DNA of 64,000 bases from Panax quinquefolius (GCA_020205615.1 CM035171.1:6561601-6625600), one strand, 5' to 3'; counted from the stretch's first letter, positions 23,080 through 37,322 are shown. Notes: generated by a model from the sequence alone, not told the origin. Program-made: numbers and translations.

Positions 23080-24212
23080 CTAGGCTTTGGTTTTATGCAG
23101 GACAACCTTTGGTGCCTCCATCTAGTTGAATTTGTCTTGATGGCACAAAAAATCGCTAAGTGGCCTTCTTTCCACAATTATAACATGCTTTGGATGGCGT
23201 GGCGCGATTCGGAGATGATGTGTCCTCTCTCCTCGCATTTGAAGCATATGATAGGTGGTCCTTCTCCTTCCTTAACAACAGTCTTTGGTCTTGACGTCTT
23301 TCCATCATTGTTGAATCTCCTTTTCTTGAAATGTCCATTCTTATTATTTTGGCCCTGATTACCACCGGAAGTGGTTACCATATCGGCTTTTTTGATTCCC
23401 TCCACGCTTGTTGTCAAAGCCCGATGACTACTTTCGTTGGTATTATAATTTTCTTTTTGCTTTCTCTCTTTTTAGTTCGTTGACTTTCGTTATCGCGCTC
23501 CACTAAGCGAGCCCTATTTACAACATCTGAATAAAAACACGGTTTATGAGAAATAAGATGTTGGCGTATCTACGCTTCAAACCTCTTAAAAACATTAGCG
23601 CCATTCTCTCTTCATTATCCACCAGTGGGGCCTTGAATCGTGATAACTCATAAATTTTGCCTCGTATTGCGACACGGTCATATTGTTTTGTTCGACTTGA
23701 TAAACTCCACCTCCTTCATGTGGCGAATACTTTCGGGAAAGTATTTGTCGTTGAAACGACTCTGGAACTTCTCCCAGATATCTTGATCTGATGAGTTGAG
23801 TCGTTTCTGGATTCCCACCGATGTCTGCCTCTCCATGCATGACATAAAAGCGTGAAAAGAACCTTTTGCTCCTCGAACATCCCAGACATCAAATATCTTG
23901 TAATCTGCTTAATCCATGCTTCCCGAAGTGGTTTTGGCTCTCCCTTAAACTCGGTGGTCCCAACTCCTTGAATTGTTTAGCGGTGACCTTGAGGAGTTTT
24001 CGATGTTCCACCTCGTTTTGAGCGAGAGTCGCTTTACTTTGATGTTGCATGAATTCTAAAACCTTTTAAGCGTCTGGTCGTTAGTCGATTGATCGGTGTT
24101 GTTATTTACGGGAGGATTATCGCCATCTGTTGCACATTATCACGATTATTGATCATGGAGAATCAACGGTCTCCATGCTCCATTCTTTATTCTCAACATT
24201 CTCGGATGCCAT
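23080..24212 (-). pseudogene. LTR-A gag (nested element)
   Basis: On the minus strand the start is ATG at 24212 (MASENVEN). The gag core near 23640-23720 includes KEVEFIKLEQNNMTVSQYEAKF across frames. Zinc knuckles CFKCEERGHI and CYNCGKK lie at about 23165-23255. Several frame changes are present. It is a parallel copy of the plus-strand gag at 15354. Confidence 0.8.
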
Positions 24213-24393
24213 TTTCAAATCTTGCCCACAAAATAAGGGTTAATTAACATATCACATATTATCCTATACTCGTGAGGACCAATTAAATACCAAATAAATT
24301 TAGGTAGGTCATACTAGCGAAAAATTCCCGTCTCTCCCCTCTAGTACTATTCTCACATCTTAGCGGGATCGTATCCTAAGCTCGATACCAAGT

Positions 24394-26795
24394 TGTGGCG
24401 CCCCCAAAATTAGGTATCGTCACCCATCTTGGGTTGCCACTTACATGGTACATAAATTCAAATCTGACTTACTAATATAAGCGTAGTATATGCAATCGAC
24501 ATAAGCGTGAGTTTGAATACAAATATTATCTACTAGATATTATACAAACTCGAAAGGAGTCCTCATTACAACTATTATCACACTATTTCACGAGAATAGT
24601 GAGGGACTACTAATCTTATCCTCTGGACCATTACTTACGTTCCCAGGCTAAATCCCGGTATGTTCTCATTTCACAAGAAAACGGTGAAAGAAAAGGTGAG
24701 CTCGACTAGCCCGATGAAATATTATGACTAAGATAATGCGAAATAAATTATCATTAGCCTTGACGATGTTAAAGCGATAAAATACAATAGACAACCGGTT
24801 TAAGCTGCGGTGGAATAAGCGATCCATTAAAAAGTCGAGTAGAGAATAAAATCTACTATCTTTTAGGTTTTAAAGGTTTTCATCAATTTTTATCATTTGA
24901 GACTCGACAATAATAAACCACCACATCTAATCATCCACATACCACGGTCGAGGATTTTCATCAAATTATCAATGGTCATGACTATCTTAAGAATCACCCA
25001 CAGTCATAATCATACCAAAAACTATCCATCAACTTTGCATTCTGAACCCCTTTGAGGACTTTTGTCACATCATTTATATCAAGTCGTGATTATCTTAGAA
25101 TGATCCACAGTCATAATCATACTAAAGTTCATCTATGCGTAAGCGAAGATAACATAATATAACATGAGGATGATGTGATGACATAATAATTCATAAAACA
25201 AGTTCAAAATTATTTAATCCATGAATTATTAACGTCAAATTGTCGACGTGATCTTTGTTTACGTAGAGTAAAATTCAATAATGATCGGAAGAATATTTCC
25301 ATGAAAAGATCTTTGGATGAAACATGAAATATCGAGGATATTCTACTAATTTCATGGAGTATAGAAGTCGAAAGTTTTAACCAATTTGGGTATAATAAAG
25401 AATGGAATAACAAAAGAAATCACCGTGCATGCGGTGCTTAGCATGAGCGAGTTATTCAACGAGAATAATAATAACGGAACGGTCGGTGAAATTCACCGCA
25501 AGCGGGATGTTCAACGAGAATAATAAAGATGGAACCCGGATCAGGTGTAAAACACACGAGATAGGATATTCAGCGAGAATGATAAAAAGCGGAACCGGTC
25601 CCGTGTAAAAAAACACCACAGAGCAGGATGTTCAGCAGAATAATAAAAAGCGGAACCGGTCGGGTGTAAAACACGCGAGACGGGATGTTCAGCGAGAATA
25701 ATAGAAGAATGTCACCAAGTATAGGAATTAAACCGCGTATCTGAGTTATTCAATGAGAATAATAAGCGATGGAATAACATAAGGATTTCACCAAGTATAG
25801 GGTATCTCTGCGTGTCGAGGTTATGTATAGGGTATACCACTTTTACGAGTTATTCAATGAAATAATAATGAATGGAATAACGAAAGTTCTCTTGAAGAAG
25901 AAGAATAACACCCACTACTAGTAAAAAAACTGAATATAGAAGTAGTGAAGTAGCGAGAATACTCTTCTTCTTTCTATAATTTTCTCTCTATAAACTTCTC
26001 TATAATTTCTCTCTAGAGTTTGATGAATTAAATAAGAAAATAATGAAGGAATGAGCTTATTTATAGGAAAATGGAATGCGTAGTAACTAATCCATGAGCG
26101 GTCCAGTTGATTTACTTTAATCGGACGGTCCATATTTAAAGAAAAATCTTTTAAATAAAATATAATATATTCTATTTATATAAAAACATTTTTATATGCA
26201 AACACATATGCAATCTTATGCAAAACAACTATCTGAAAACACTATACACTATGCATAATAAAATATAATATATTACATTTATAGAATAACTTTAATAAAG
26301 TATTCTATTTTATATAAAAGATGTTTGTTTTATTACGTTAATAATCTGAATAAAACAAAAGCGTCGTTATCATTATAATAATTCATATTATTAATCGACA
26401 ATAATGGAATCAAAGTGGTGACTTCTCCATAAGCATCGATAATCGATCTGGTAATCTTCTTATGCGACCCTGCGTATTCTTGTACTTTTACTACAAGTAG
26501 TAGTTCAGCGGTAACCACGGTAAAACTTTCGTAGTTATTTGATAAAATATTTTTTCGTCGTTTTCTCGATCAAAATGATAATTACATTATGGGGGTCCAC
26601 TGATGATTGATAGTTATGTCTGAATATTCCTGCTAAGCCAAGATATTCCAAACCAATCGAATATAATATAACCACTTGCATACTTTTGCAAAAATTTATA
26701 AATCTACTACCCACATACTATAATATTATTAAATTCACACCATAATATTAAAAATTATTTCAACAAAATTTAAATCTTTATTGATAAAATTCTCA
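24394..26795 (-). repeat. LTR-A, minus strand (5' LTR of nested element)
   Basis: Starts TGTGGCGCCCCCAAAATTAG at 24394, next to the PBS at 24376-24390 (minus strand TGGTATCGAGCTTAG). At the far end six bases of the terminal motif are missing (AAAATTCTCACA). Confidence 0.85.
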
Positions 26796-26799
26796 CAAC

Positions 26800-27577
26800 G
26801 TATTTTTATATTAAAATCGAAAAAATTGCTTTTGCCATGATTTTAGAGGGGCTGTTTTTTCAATTATAAAAAATTCTTTATTGACAAAACTTAAAATGAG
26901 CAAGTTATGACTATTTCAATATTTAGGTTTTTCAAATGACGCTATAACCTAGAGTTCTATAACTCCGATGACCATGAAAATTTAAAATTTGGAAGCTCAC
27001 GTTAACATGTGTAAGGTCCTGCCAAGATTTGGGAATTTTGGAGTTAAACTTGAGGTAGCTAGTTTCTTAAGGAATTAATTAGAAATTGATTTTTGAAAAA
27101 TAGTAAATTTATTTTAAAATTAGAAAAATATATTTTCATTATGGGACTATATTATGCTAAATCCCGAAAAGAAATATTTTTGGGACTGATTTGGTATTTT
27201 CATGAAAATAGTTTAATTCTGAACATATGAGTTAAATATGTTATGTGAAATATGAAAGTTGAAAATAGGATTTTATGGCTAGAGAATCCTATATAGATAT
27301 ATGCATATTTTTGAATGATTAAATGCATTATATGGTAAAAGCGTAAACAATTGAGATAAATTGTTTATAAATTTAAGAAGTGATTAAAATATTGTTATAA
27401 TATTAAGGATATTAGATTATGAGATTATTAAGTGATTGATAACATGAGGATATTCTTAAATCATGGATAAATTATATTATAAATGTTTAATATTTATCCT
27501 TTATCTCATTTGATTGATTCTTTATATCATTATCCTCCATGCATATATTATGTTGAAAGTCATCTCATGGCACGTAG
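26800..27577 (+). other. Outer LTR-A internal region resumes (non-coding)
   Basis: Plus-strand version of the conserved non-coding region, continuing the outer element after the nested insertion. Ends at the solo LTR insertion. Confidence 0.75.
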
Positions 27578-30038
27578 TGTGGCGCCCCAAAAAATTAGGT
27601 ATCGTCACCCATCTTGGGTCGCCACTTATATGGTACATAAATTCAAATACAACTTACTAACCTAAGCGTGTAGTGCACAATCGACATAAAGCGTGAGTTT
27701 GAATACAAATATTGTCTACTAGATATTATACTGAACTCAAAAGGAGTCCTCATTACAACTATTATCACACTATTTCACGAAAATAGTGAGGACTACTAAT
27801 GCTATCCTCCCCGGACCATTACTCAGTTCCCCAGACTCGTCCCATTATGTTCTCATTTCTTGAAGAGAACGGTGAAAGAAAGGGTGAGCTCAACTAACTA
27901 GTAAGAAATATTATGACTAAGATAATGCGAGAATAAATTATCATTAGCCTTGACGATGTTAAGCGATAAAATACAATAGACAACCCGGTTTAATCTGCAG
28001 TGAATATCTGATCCATTAAAAGAGTTAAGTAGAGAATAAAGTCTACTATCTTTTAGGTTTTAAAAGGTTTTCATCAATTTTTATCATTTGAGACTCGACA
28101 ATAAATAAACCACCACATCTAATCATCCTCATACTACCACGGTCGAGGATTTTCATCAAATTATCAATGGTCATGACTATCTGAAACACCCCTCGGTCAT
28201 AATCATACCAAAACTATCCATCAACGCATTCACAGACTCTTAAGGACTTTTGTCACATCATTTATATCAAGCCATGATTATACCGAATGATCCTCAATTC
28301 ATAATCATACTAAGTTCATCTATGCACGTAAGCGAAGATAACATAATATAACATGAGGATGATGACAATGACATAATAATTCAATAAAACAAGTTCAAGA
28401 ATTATTTAATCCATGAATTATTAACGTCCAAATTATCGACATGGTATTGTTTTGTAGAGTAAAATTCAAGAATGATCGGAAGAATATTTCCATAAAAGAT
28501 CTTTGGATGAAATGCAAATTTCAAGGATATTCTACTAATTTCATGGAGTATAGAAGTCAAAGTTTTAACCATTTGGGTATAATAAAGAATGGAATAACAA
28601 AAGAAATCACCATGTATGCGGTACTTGCGCAGACGAAGTTATTCAACAGAATAATAATAACGGAACCGGTCGGTGAAATTCACAAGCGGGATGTTCAACC
28701 GAGAATATAAAGATGGAACCGGATCCGTTGTAAAACACACGATAAGATATTCCAACAGAATGATAAAAGGCGGAACCGGTCCCGTGTAAAACACACGACG
28801 AGATGTTCCAACGAGAATAATAAAGAGCGGAATCGAGTCCCGGTGTAAAACACGCATGAGATGTTCAGCGTAATAATAAAAATTTTAACCGGTCCGGTGT
28901 AAAACACAGACGGGATGTTCAAATGAATAATAAAAAGATTTTAACCAGGTCCGTAAAACACACGCACGGGATGTTCAATGAGAATAATAGAAGAATGTCA
29001 CCAAGTATAGGGTAAATCACATCTGAGTTATTCCAATGAATAAATAAGAATGGAATAACATAAGGATTTCACCAAGTATAGGGTATCTGCGTATCGGAAG
29101 TTATGTATAGGGTATACCACTTTTACGAGTTATTCAATGAATGATAATGAATGGAATAACGAAGTTCTCTTCAAGAAGAAAGAATAACACCCACTTACCG
29201 TAAAAAGAACCTAATATAGAAGTAGTGAAGTAGCGAGAATACTCTTCTTTTTCATAATTTTCTCTCTATAACTTCTCTCTATAATTTCTCTCTCAGAGTT
29301 TGATGAATTAAATGAAAAAATAATGAAGGAATGAGCTTATTTATAGGAAAATGGAATGCATAATAACTAATCCATGAAACGGTCCAGTTGATTTACTTTA
29401 ATCGGCGGTCCATATTTAAAGAAAAATCTTTTAAATAAAATATAATATATTCTATTTATATAAAAACATTTTACTATCTAATCTTATGCATAATAAAATA
29501 TAATATATTCTATTTATAGCATAACTTTAATAAAGTATTCTATTTTATATAAAAGATGTTTACATTTTATTACGTTAATAATCTGAATAAAACAAAAGCG
29601 TCATTATCGCTTATAATAATTCATATTATTAATTGTGATAATGGAATCAAACTGAGTGACTTCTCATAGGCATCGATAATCAATCTGCAGTGTCTTCTTA
29701 TCTGACCACACGTATTCTTGTACTTTACTACTGAAGGTAGTTCAGCGATGTCAACGGTGAAAACTTCCACTAGTTATTTTAATAAAATATTTTTGTCGTT
29801 TTCTCAATCCGATGATAATAATTTTTTTAATGAGGTCCACCAATGATTGAGCCGTTGTGCGAATATTCCTGCTAAACCGAATATTCCCCGATCAATCGAA
29901 TATAATATAACCAACTTGCATACTTTGCAAAATTTATAAATCTACCCACAACTATAATATTTATCTCAAATTCACACCATAATATTAAAAATTATTTCGA
30001 CAAAATTTAAATCTTTATTGATAAAATTTGGGGTCTCA
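27578..30038 (-). mobile_element. Solo LTR-A inserted in the outer element
   Basis: A complete minus-strand LTR from TGTGGCGCCCC to GGGGTCTCA. Outer-element sequence continues on both sides (AAAGTCATCTCATGG left, AGATGGACTTGGTATG right) and no internal region is attached. Flanks CGTAG (left) and CGTTAG (right) could be a damaged 5-bp target duplication. Confidence 0.8.
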
Positions 30039-30089
30039 CGTTAGTCGTAGATGGACTTGGTATGATTATGACCGAGATTGTTCGGTATA

Positions 30090-30350
30090 ATCATAGTAGT
30101 AATTGAAAACACGATTATCTTTGGTAGTAGTGCATGGATAATTTGTGGTCGTGATACTAATGAATACCACGATTATCTTTGGTAGTAGTGCATGGATAAT
30201 TTGTGGTCGTTAATACTAATGAATACCACGATTATCTTTGGTAGTAGTGCATGGATAATTTGTGGTCGTTAATCTTAATGAATACGATTATCTTTGGTAG
30301 TAGTGCATGGATAATTAAATGGTGGTGATCTTAATGAATATCCTTGGCAC
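30090..30350 (+). repeat. LTR-A internal minisatellite, plus strand (about 4 units)
   Basis: Units contain CATGGATAATTTGTGGTCGT and GATTATCTTTGGTAGTAG. These plus-strand units are more uniform at the variable spot than the minus-strand arrays. Confidence 0.85.
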
Positions 30351-30800
30351 GTAGTGCGGGGATGATTCGATGATATGGATTAATTATTGAAATGAGTCTC
30401 GTGAATGAAATATTAATTCATGGATGTGGTAAAAGTCATCTTTGGTAGTAGTGCGTTGATAGACTTGGTATGATTATGACCAAGGATTATTCGATATAAT
30501 CGTGGCCAGTAATTGAAAACACGAATATCCTTGGCCAAAGAAGGTGCATGGATAATTACGTGGTTGTGATACTATTAAACCCGAGTCTCAGATTATTGGT
30601 TTCTGATTATATATCTTTGGCACATGTAGTGCAAAGATGAATTGTTAATAAATATCTTTGGCACATGTGCAAAGATGAATTGTTAATGAATATCTTTGGT
30701 AGGATTGCAAAGATGAATTTAATGTTTTCAACGATAAAGGTATTCAAGGTATTCTCACCTCTTTATCATACCAGTCGTACCCTAATTTGGGCGAAATTCC

Positions 30801-30813
30801 ATAAGGAGGAGAT
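30801..30813 (+). other. Polypurine tract of the outer LTR-A element
   Basis: ATAAGGAGGAGAT directly before the 3' LTR start TGTGAGACC at 30814. Confidence 0.75.
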
Positions 30814-31850
30814 TGTGAGACCCAGATTTTATCGATAAAGATTTAAATTTTGTCGAAATAATTTTTTAATATTATGGTGTGAATTTGAGATAATATTATA
30901 GTTGTGAGTAGTATTTATAAATTTTGCAAAAGTATGCAGAGTGGTTATATTATATTCGATTGGTGGGAATATTAGGTTTAGCGGAATATTCGATTTCAAC
31001 TACCAATCATTGGTGGACCCTATAATGTAATTATTGTCGGATTGAAAACGACAAAAATATTTTATTGAAATAACGGCGGAAGTTTTAACGTTGATCTTGT
31101 TGAACTACTCGGTAGTAAAAAAATCTGATGTATTGTGGTTGCATAAGAAGCACACGGTATTGATTATTGATGCTTATGTGAGAAGTCACTCGGTTTGATT
31201 CCATTATTGTTTATTAATAATATGAATTATTATAGCGATAATGACATTTTATTTTATTCATATTATTAACGTAATAAAAGCGAAACATCTTTTTATATAA
31301 AATGAATACTTTATTAAAGTTATTCTATAAATAGAATATATTATATTTTATTATGCATAGTAGTGTTGCATAGTGTTTTGCATAGTGTTTTGTATAGTGT
31401 AGCATAGTGTTTGCATAGTAAAATATTTTTATATAAATAGAATATATTATATTTTATTTAAAAGATTTTGCTTTAAATATGGATGGTCAGATTAAAGTAA
31501 ATCAATACTGACCGTTCATGGATTAATTACTTATGCATTCTATTTTCCTATAAATAGAAGCTCATTCTTCATTATTTTCTTATGAATTCACCGAAACTTG
31601 AGAGAGAAATTATAGAGAGAAAGCTATAGAGAGAAAATCTATAGAGAGAAAGAAAGAGAGTATTCAGTACTTCACTACTTTGATATCCGATGTCTTTTAT
31701 GGTAAGGATATTATTTGTTGTACAGTGAAGTGGTGTTATTCTTTCTTATTCATGAAGAGAACTTCATTATTCCATTCATTATTATTCTATTGGAATAACT
31801 TTAAAAAGTGGCATACCTATACATAACCCATGTCGCTTGGCGCATATCTA
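30814..31850 (+). repeat. LTR-A, plus strand, first slice of the outer 3' LTR
   Basis: Matches the first ~1.0 kb of the LTR at 12738, up to AAAAAGTGGCATACC, where a minus-strand LTR begins. Further slices are 42493-42540 and 50728-51436. About 0.5-0.6 kb of the LTR between the first and second slices is missing. Confidence 0.8.
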
Positions 31851-33856
31851 TGTGGCGCCCCCAAAACTAGGTATACATCACCCATCTTGAGTCGCCACTT
31901 ACATGAGTGCAAATTTAAATACAACTTACTAACATAAGCATAGCTGTATGCAATCTGACATAAAGCGTGAGTTTAAATACAAATATATCGTCTACTAGAT
32001 ATTATCTGAAACTCAAAAAGAGTCCTCATTACAATTATTATCACACTATTTCACGAGAATAGTGAGGGACTACTAATCTTATCTTGGGACCATCACTCGT
32101 TTCCCAGGCTCGTCCCGGCTATATTCTCATTTCACGAAGAAAACGGTGAAAGAAAGGGTGAGCTCAACTAGCCCGAAGAAATATTATGACTAAGATAATG
32201 CGAATAAATTATCAATAGTCTTGAACAATATTAAGCGATAAAATACTGATAAAACAACTAGTTTAAGCTGCGTGGAATATCTGATCCATTAAAAAGAGTC
32301 AGTAGAAAATAAAATCTACTATCTTTTAGGTTTTAAAGGTTTTTCATCATCATTTATTATATTTGAGACTCGACTTTAATAAATATTCCACATCATCGAA
32401 TCACCCCTCGCACTTTACTGACGAGGATATTCTTTAGTATCACGACCACATTTATTCATGCACTACGGGCGAGAATATTTGTGTATTCATTAATGGTCAT
32501 GATCATACCAATAAGCGTCCCATCGATACCTTTGACCCCCTTTGAGGATTTTTACCACATCATTTGTAACATTACGGTCGTGATTACACATAGAATCACT
32601 CGTCATAATCATACCAAGTCCATCTATGCACTTTCTGAATACGAGATGACTTTAAAAAATATAAACATGAGGATGATGACAATGATATAAAATTGATAAA
32701 ACAAGTTCAAGAATTATTTTATCCGAGAATTATTAACGTCCAAATTATCAACATGATCTTTGTTTTGTAGAGTAAAATTCAAGAATGATCGGAAGAATAT
32801 TTTTATGAAAGATCTTTGGATGAAACGCTGAATATCGAGGATATTCCACTAATTTCATGGAGTATAGAAGTCAAAGTTTTAACCAATTTGGGTATAATAA
32901 AGAATGGAATAACAAAAGAAATCACCGTAAATGCGATAAGCCTTATGAGACGAGTTATTCAGCGAATAATAAATAACGGAACCGGTCGGTGAAATTCACC
33001 GCAAGCGAGGATGTTCCAACGAGAATAATAAAGATGAAACGAGATCCGGTGTAAAACACAGATATAGAATATTCAGCAGAATGATAAAGAGCGGAACCCG
33101 GTCGGGTGTAAAACACACGAGCGAGGATGTTCCAACGAGAATAATAAAAAAGGCGGAACCGGTCAGGTGTAAAACACATGCGAGCAGGATGTTCGACAAA
33201 ATAATAAAAAAGCGGAACCGAATCCGGTGTAAAACACACTGACAGGATGTTCCAATGAGAATAATAGAAGAATGTCACCAAGTATAGGGTAAACCAGCGT
33301 ATCTGAGTTATTCCAATGCGAATAATAATAAGCGATGGAATAACAACGATTCTCTTCATGAATAAGAAAGAATAACACCCCTTACATTTGGTAGGAGATT
33401 GAATCTTTACTGCGACGGTGTAGTAACAAAATACTCTTCTTCTTTCTCTCTTATTCTTTCTATACTTTCTCTCTATATAGCTTGAATGAATTAAGTGAAA
33501 ATAATGAAGCCCTAGGCCTCTATTTATAGAAGATTTCTAGCTTAGCTTTTCTTAGTGTGAAAAGGCGAGTGGCTTGACTTGTTGGTTTGGCGCTTTTGTA
33601 ATGTGAAGAAGCGACAAGTGGTTCGGCCTTTTGTAATGTGAAGCGACAAGTGGTTCGACGTGCGGTAAAGGTAATTACTATTAATAACGAAGGTAAATAC
33701 TATTGTGAAGGTAAATACTATTCACTGAGGGTAATTCTTATTGGCGAAGGTAATTCTATTGATGAAGGTAATTACTATTCACAGGTAATTACTATTGATG
33801 AAGGTAATTACTATTCACAAGGGTAATTACTATTGTGAAAACGAATATTTTATAAC
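31851..33856 (-). mobile_element. Divergent LTR-A variant, truncated
   Basis: Starts TGTGGCGCCCCCAAAACTAG. It has extra sequence near 32390-32520 resembling the internal minisatellite (TATCACGACCACATTTATTC) and a different leader around 33400-33600 (GCCCTAGGCCTCTATTTATAG). The far end stops near GAATATTTTATAAC, where the next LTR begins. This looks like another subfamily. Confidence 0.65.
33665..33835 (+). repeat. GGTAATTACTATT tandem repeat
   Basis: Irregular 18-21-bp units on the theme GAAGGTAATTACTATTGATG, found only in the divergent LTR variant. Confidence 0.8.
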
Positions 33857-36252
33857 AACGCCCTTTGCAAAAATTAGGTATCGTCACCCATCTTGGGTGC
33901 GCCACTTACGTGGTACATAAATTCAAATCTGACTTACTAATATAAGCGTAGTATGCAATCGACATAAAGCGTGAGTTTGAATACAAATATTGTCTACTAG
34001 ATATTATCTGAAACTCGAAAGGAGTCCTCATTACAACTATTATCACACTATTTTCACGAGAATAGTGAGGACTACTAATCTTATCCTCGGACCATTACTT
34101 ACGTTCCCAGGCTAAGTCCGGCTATGTTCTCATTTCACGAAGAAACGTGAAAGAAAAGGTGAGCTCAACTAGCCCGATGAAATATTATGACTAAGATAAT
34201 GCGAATATAAATTATCATTAGCCTTGACGATGTTAAGCGATAAAATACAATAGACAACCGGTTTAAGCTGCGGTGAAATAAGCGATCCATTAAAAGAGTC
34301 AGTAGAGAATAAAATCTACTATCTTTTAGGTTTTAAAGGTTTTCATCAATTTTTATCATTTGAGACTCGACAATAATAAATAAACCACCACATCTAATCA
34401 TCCACATACCACGGTCGAGGATTTTCATCAAATTATCGATAATCAAATGACTATCTTAGAATCACCCACAGTCATAATCATACCAAAACTATCCATCAAC
34501 GCATTACAGAATTTGAGGACTTTTGTCACATCATTTATATCAAGTCGTGATTATCTTAGAATGATCCACAGTCATAATCATACTAAGTTCATCTATCTGC
34601 GTAAGCGAAAGATAACATAATATAACATGAGGATGATGACATGACATAATAATTCAATAAAACAAGTTCAAAATTATTTAATCCATGAATTATTAACGTC
34701 AATTGTCGACATAATCTTTGTTTTAAGTAGAGTAAAATTCAAGAATGATCGGAAGAATATTTCCGTGAAAAGATCTTTGGATGAAGCCTTGAATATCGAG
34801 GATATTCTACTAATTTCATGGAGTATAGAAGTCAAAGTTTTAACCAATTGGGTATAATAAAGAATGGAATAACAAAAGAAATCACCGTGCATGCGGTGCT
34901 TGCTTGCATGACGAGGTTATTCAACGAGAAATAATAATAACGGAACGAGGTCGGTGAAATTCACACGCAAGCGGGGATGTTCAACGAGAATAATAAAGAT
35001 GGAACCCGGATCCGGTGTAAAACACACGATAGGATATTCAGCGAGAATGATAAAAGGCGGAACGGTCGGTGTAAAACACTGCGAGACGGGATGTTCAGCG
35101 AATAATAATAAAAGCGGAACCGGTCGGTGTAAACCTACAGACGGGATGTTCAGCGAGAATAATAGAAGAATGTCACCAAGTATAGGGTAAGCACGCGTAT
35201 ATCTGAGTTATTCAGCGAGAATAAATAAGCGATGGAATAACATAAGGATTTCACCAGTATAGGGTATCTGCAGCGTATCTCGAGGTTATGTATAGGGTAT
35301 GCCACTTTTACGAGTTATTCAACGAATAATAATGAATGGAATAACGAAGTTCTCTTCGAAGAAAGAATAACACCCTACTAGTAAAAAGAAAAAATATATA
35401 GAAGTAGTGAAGTAGCGAGAATCTTCTTCTTTCTATAATTTTCTCTCTATAAACTTCTACTATAATTTCTCTCTCTAGAGTTTGATGAATTAAATAAGAA
35501 AATAATGAAGGAATGAGCTTATTTATAGGAAAATGGAATGCGTAGTAACTAATCCATGAGCGGTCCAGTTGATTTACTTTAATCGGCGGTCCATATTTAA
35601 AAAAAATCTTTTAAATAAAATATAATATATTCTATTTATATAAAAACATTTTACTATGCAAACCTTATGCAATCTTATCTGAAATACTTATCAAAACACT
35701 ATGCGACATTTATCGTAATAAAATATAATATATTACATTTATAGAATAACTTTAATAAAGTATTCTATTTTATATAAAAGATGTTTACATTTTATTACGT
35801 TAATAATCTGAATAAAACAAAAGCGTCGTTATCATTATAATAATTCATATTATTAATCGTGATAATGGAATCAAAGTGTGACTTCTCACATAAGCATCGA
35901 TAATCGATCTGGTGTCTTTCTTATGCGACCACACGTATTCTTGTACTTTTACTACTGGGTATAGTTCAACGATATCAACGGTAAAACTTCATAGTTATTT
36001 GATAAAAATATTTTTATGTCGTTTTCTCGATCAAATGATAATTACATTATGGGGTCCACCAATGATTGGTAGTTGTCTGAATATTCCTGCTAAGCCAAGA
36101 TATTCCCAGGCGATCGAATATAATATAACCACTTGCATACTTTGCAAAATTTATAAATACTACCCACATTATAATATTATCTCAAATTCACACCATAATA
36201 TTAAAAATTATTTTGACAAAATTTAAATCTTTATTGATAAAATCTGGGTCTC
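33857..36252 (-). repeat. LTR-A, minus strand (3' LTR)
   Basis: From a damaged terminus (AACGCCCTTTGCAAAAATTA) to AAAATCTGGGTCTC. Confidence 0.8.
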
Positions 36253-36699
36253 CTGATCTCCCTCCTTATGGAATTTAAGCCCTCGAAATTAGAATGCGAT
36301 ACTGATATGATAAAGAGGTGAGGATACCTTGAATACCTTTATCGTTGAAAATATTAATTCATCTTTGCAATCAAGATATTAAGATATTCATTAACAATTC
36401 ATCTTTGCACTTCTACTGGCTAAAGATATACAAGCTGTAAAACCAATAATCTTTGAGACTTCGACTTAATAGTATCACGACCACGAATTATCCATTACCT
36501 TTTTGGCGAGGATATTAGTGTTTTCAATCTGATCGTGATTATACTAAAATAATCAGTGGTCGTAATCATACCAAATCTATCGATACTACTTCTGACGAAA
36601 GATGACTTTTACCACATCCATGAATTAATATTTCATTCTTTGAGACTCATTCGATAATTAATCCATATCATCGAATCATCCACCTTTTCAGGGCGAGGA

Positions 36700-37322
36700 T
36701 ATTCATTAGTATCACGACCACGAATTATCCATGCCTTTCGGCGAAAATATAATCGTGTATTCATTAATTGTATCCGACCACAAAAATTATCCATACCTTA
36801 CTGAAGATAATTGTGTATTCATTAATATCACGACCACCAAATTATCCATGCACTACTGACGAAGATAATTGTGTATTCATTAGTATCCGATTATCCATTA
36901 CCTAGCGAAAGATAATTGTGTATTCATTAGTATCACGACCACAAATTATCCATGCACTACGGCCCGAAGATAATTGTGTATTCATTAGTATCCGACCACA
37001 AATTATCCATGCACTTCTGACGAAGATAATTGTGTATTCATTAGTATCACGACCACAAATTATCCATACTACTTTCTGACGAAAGATAATTGTGTATTCA
37101 TTAGTATCCGACCACAAATTATCCATACCACTACGGCGAAGATAATTGTGTATTCATTAGTATCCGACCACAAATTATCCATACTTCGGCGAAAGATAAT
37201 TGTGTATTCATTAGTATCCGACCACAAATTATCCATGCACTACGACGAAATAATTGTTGTGTATTCATTAGTATCCGACCACAAATTATCCATACACTAC
37301 GACGAAGATAATTGTGTTTTCA
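36700..37322 (-). repeat. LTR-A internal minisatellite, about 11-12 units
   Basis: Same ~57-bp unit as 20440-21017. The variable part between TATCCATG and AGATAATTGTG changes from unit to unit (CACTACGGCCCG, CACTTCTGACG, ACTTCGGCGA). Confidence 0.9.

Larger units (their letters stand above)
17600..26795 (-). mobile_element. LTR-A element, near complete, nested in the outer element
   Basis: Minus-strand order: 5' LTR 26795-24394, PBS 24390-24376, gag from ATG at 24212, protease to about 22740, conserved non-coding region, minisatellite 21017-20440, polypurine tract 20002-19987, 3' LTR 19985-17600. Internal length is about 4.4 kb. The host internal sequence resumes around 26800 where it broke off near 17592 (GTAGATTTTTGTGTGG, then the GATTTTAGAGGGGCTG part). 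The outer end of the 5' LTR lacks a few bases (CTGGGG) and the target duplication is not readable. Confidence 0.85.

Noticed and set aside
16850..30800. Possible pol gene (reverse transcriptase, integrase) of LTR-A
   Set aside because: No YxDD, HHCC or DDE-type signature could be read in any frame of the internal regions; only protease-linker scraps follow gag.
32955..33359. 134-codon and similar minus-strand frames rich in FYTG, GSAF and LLFSLE (also near 41000, 43700, 63600)
   Set aside because: These are translations of the LTR minisatellite and shift frame between copies. No conserved protein.
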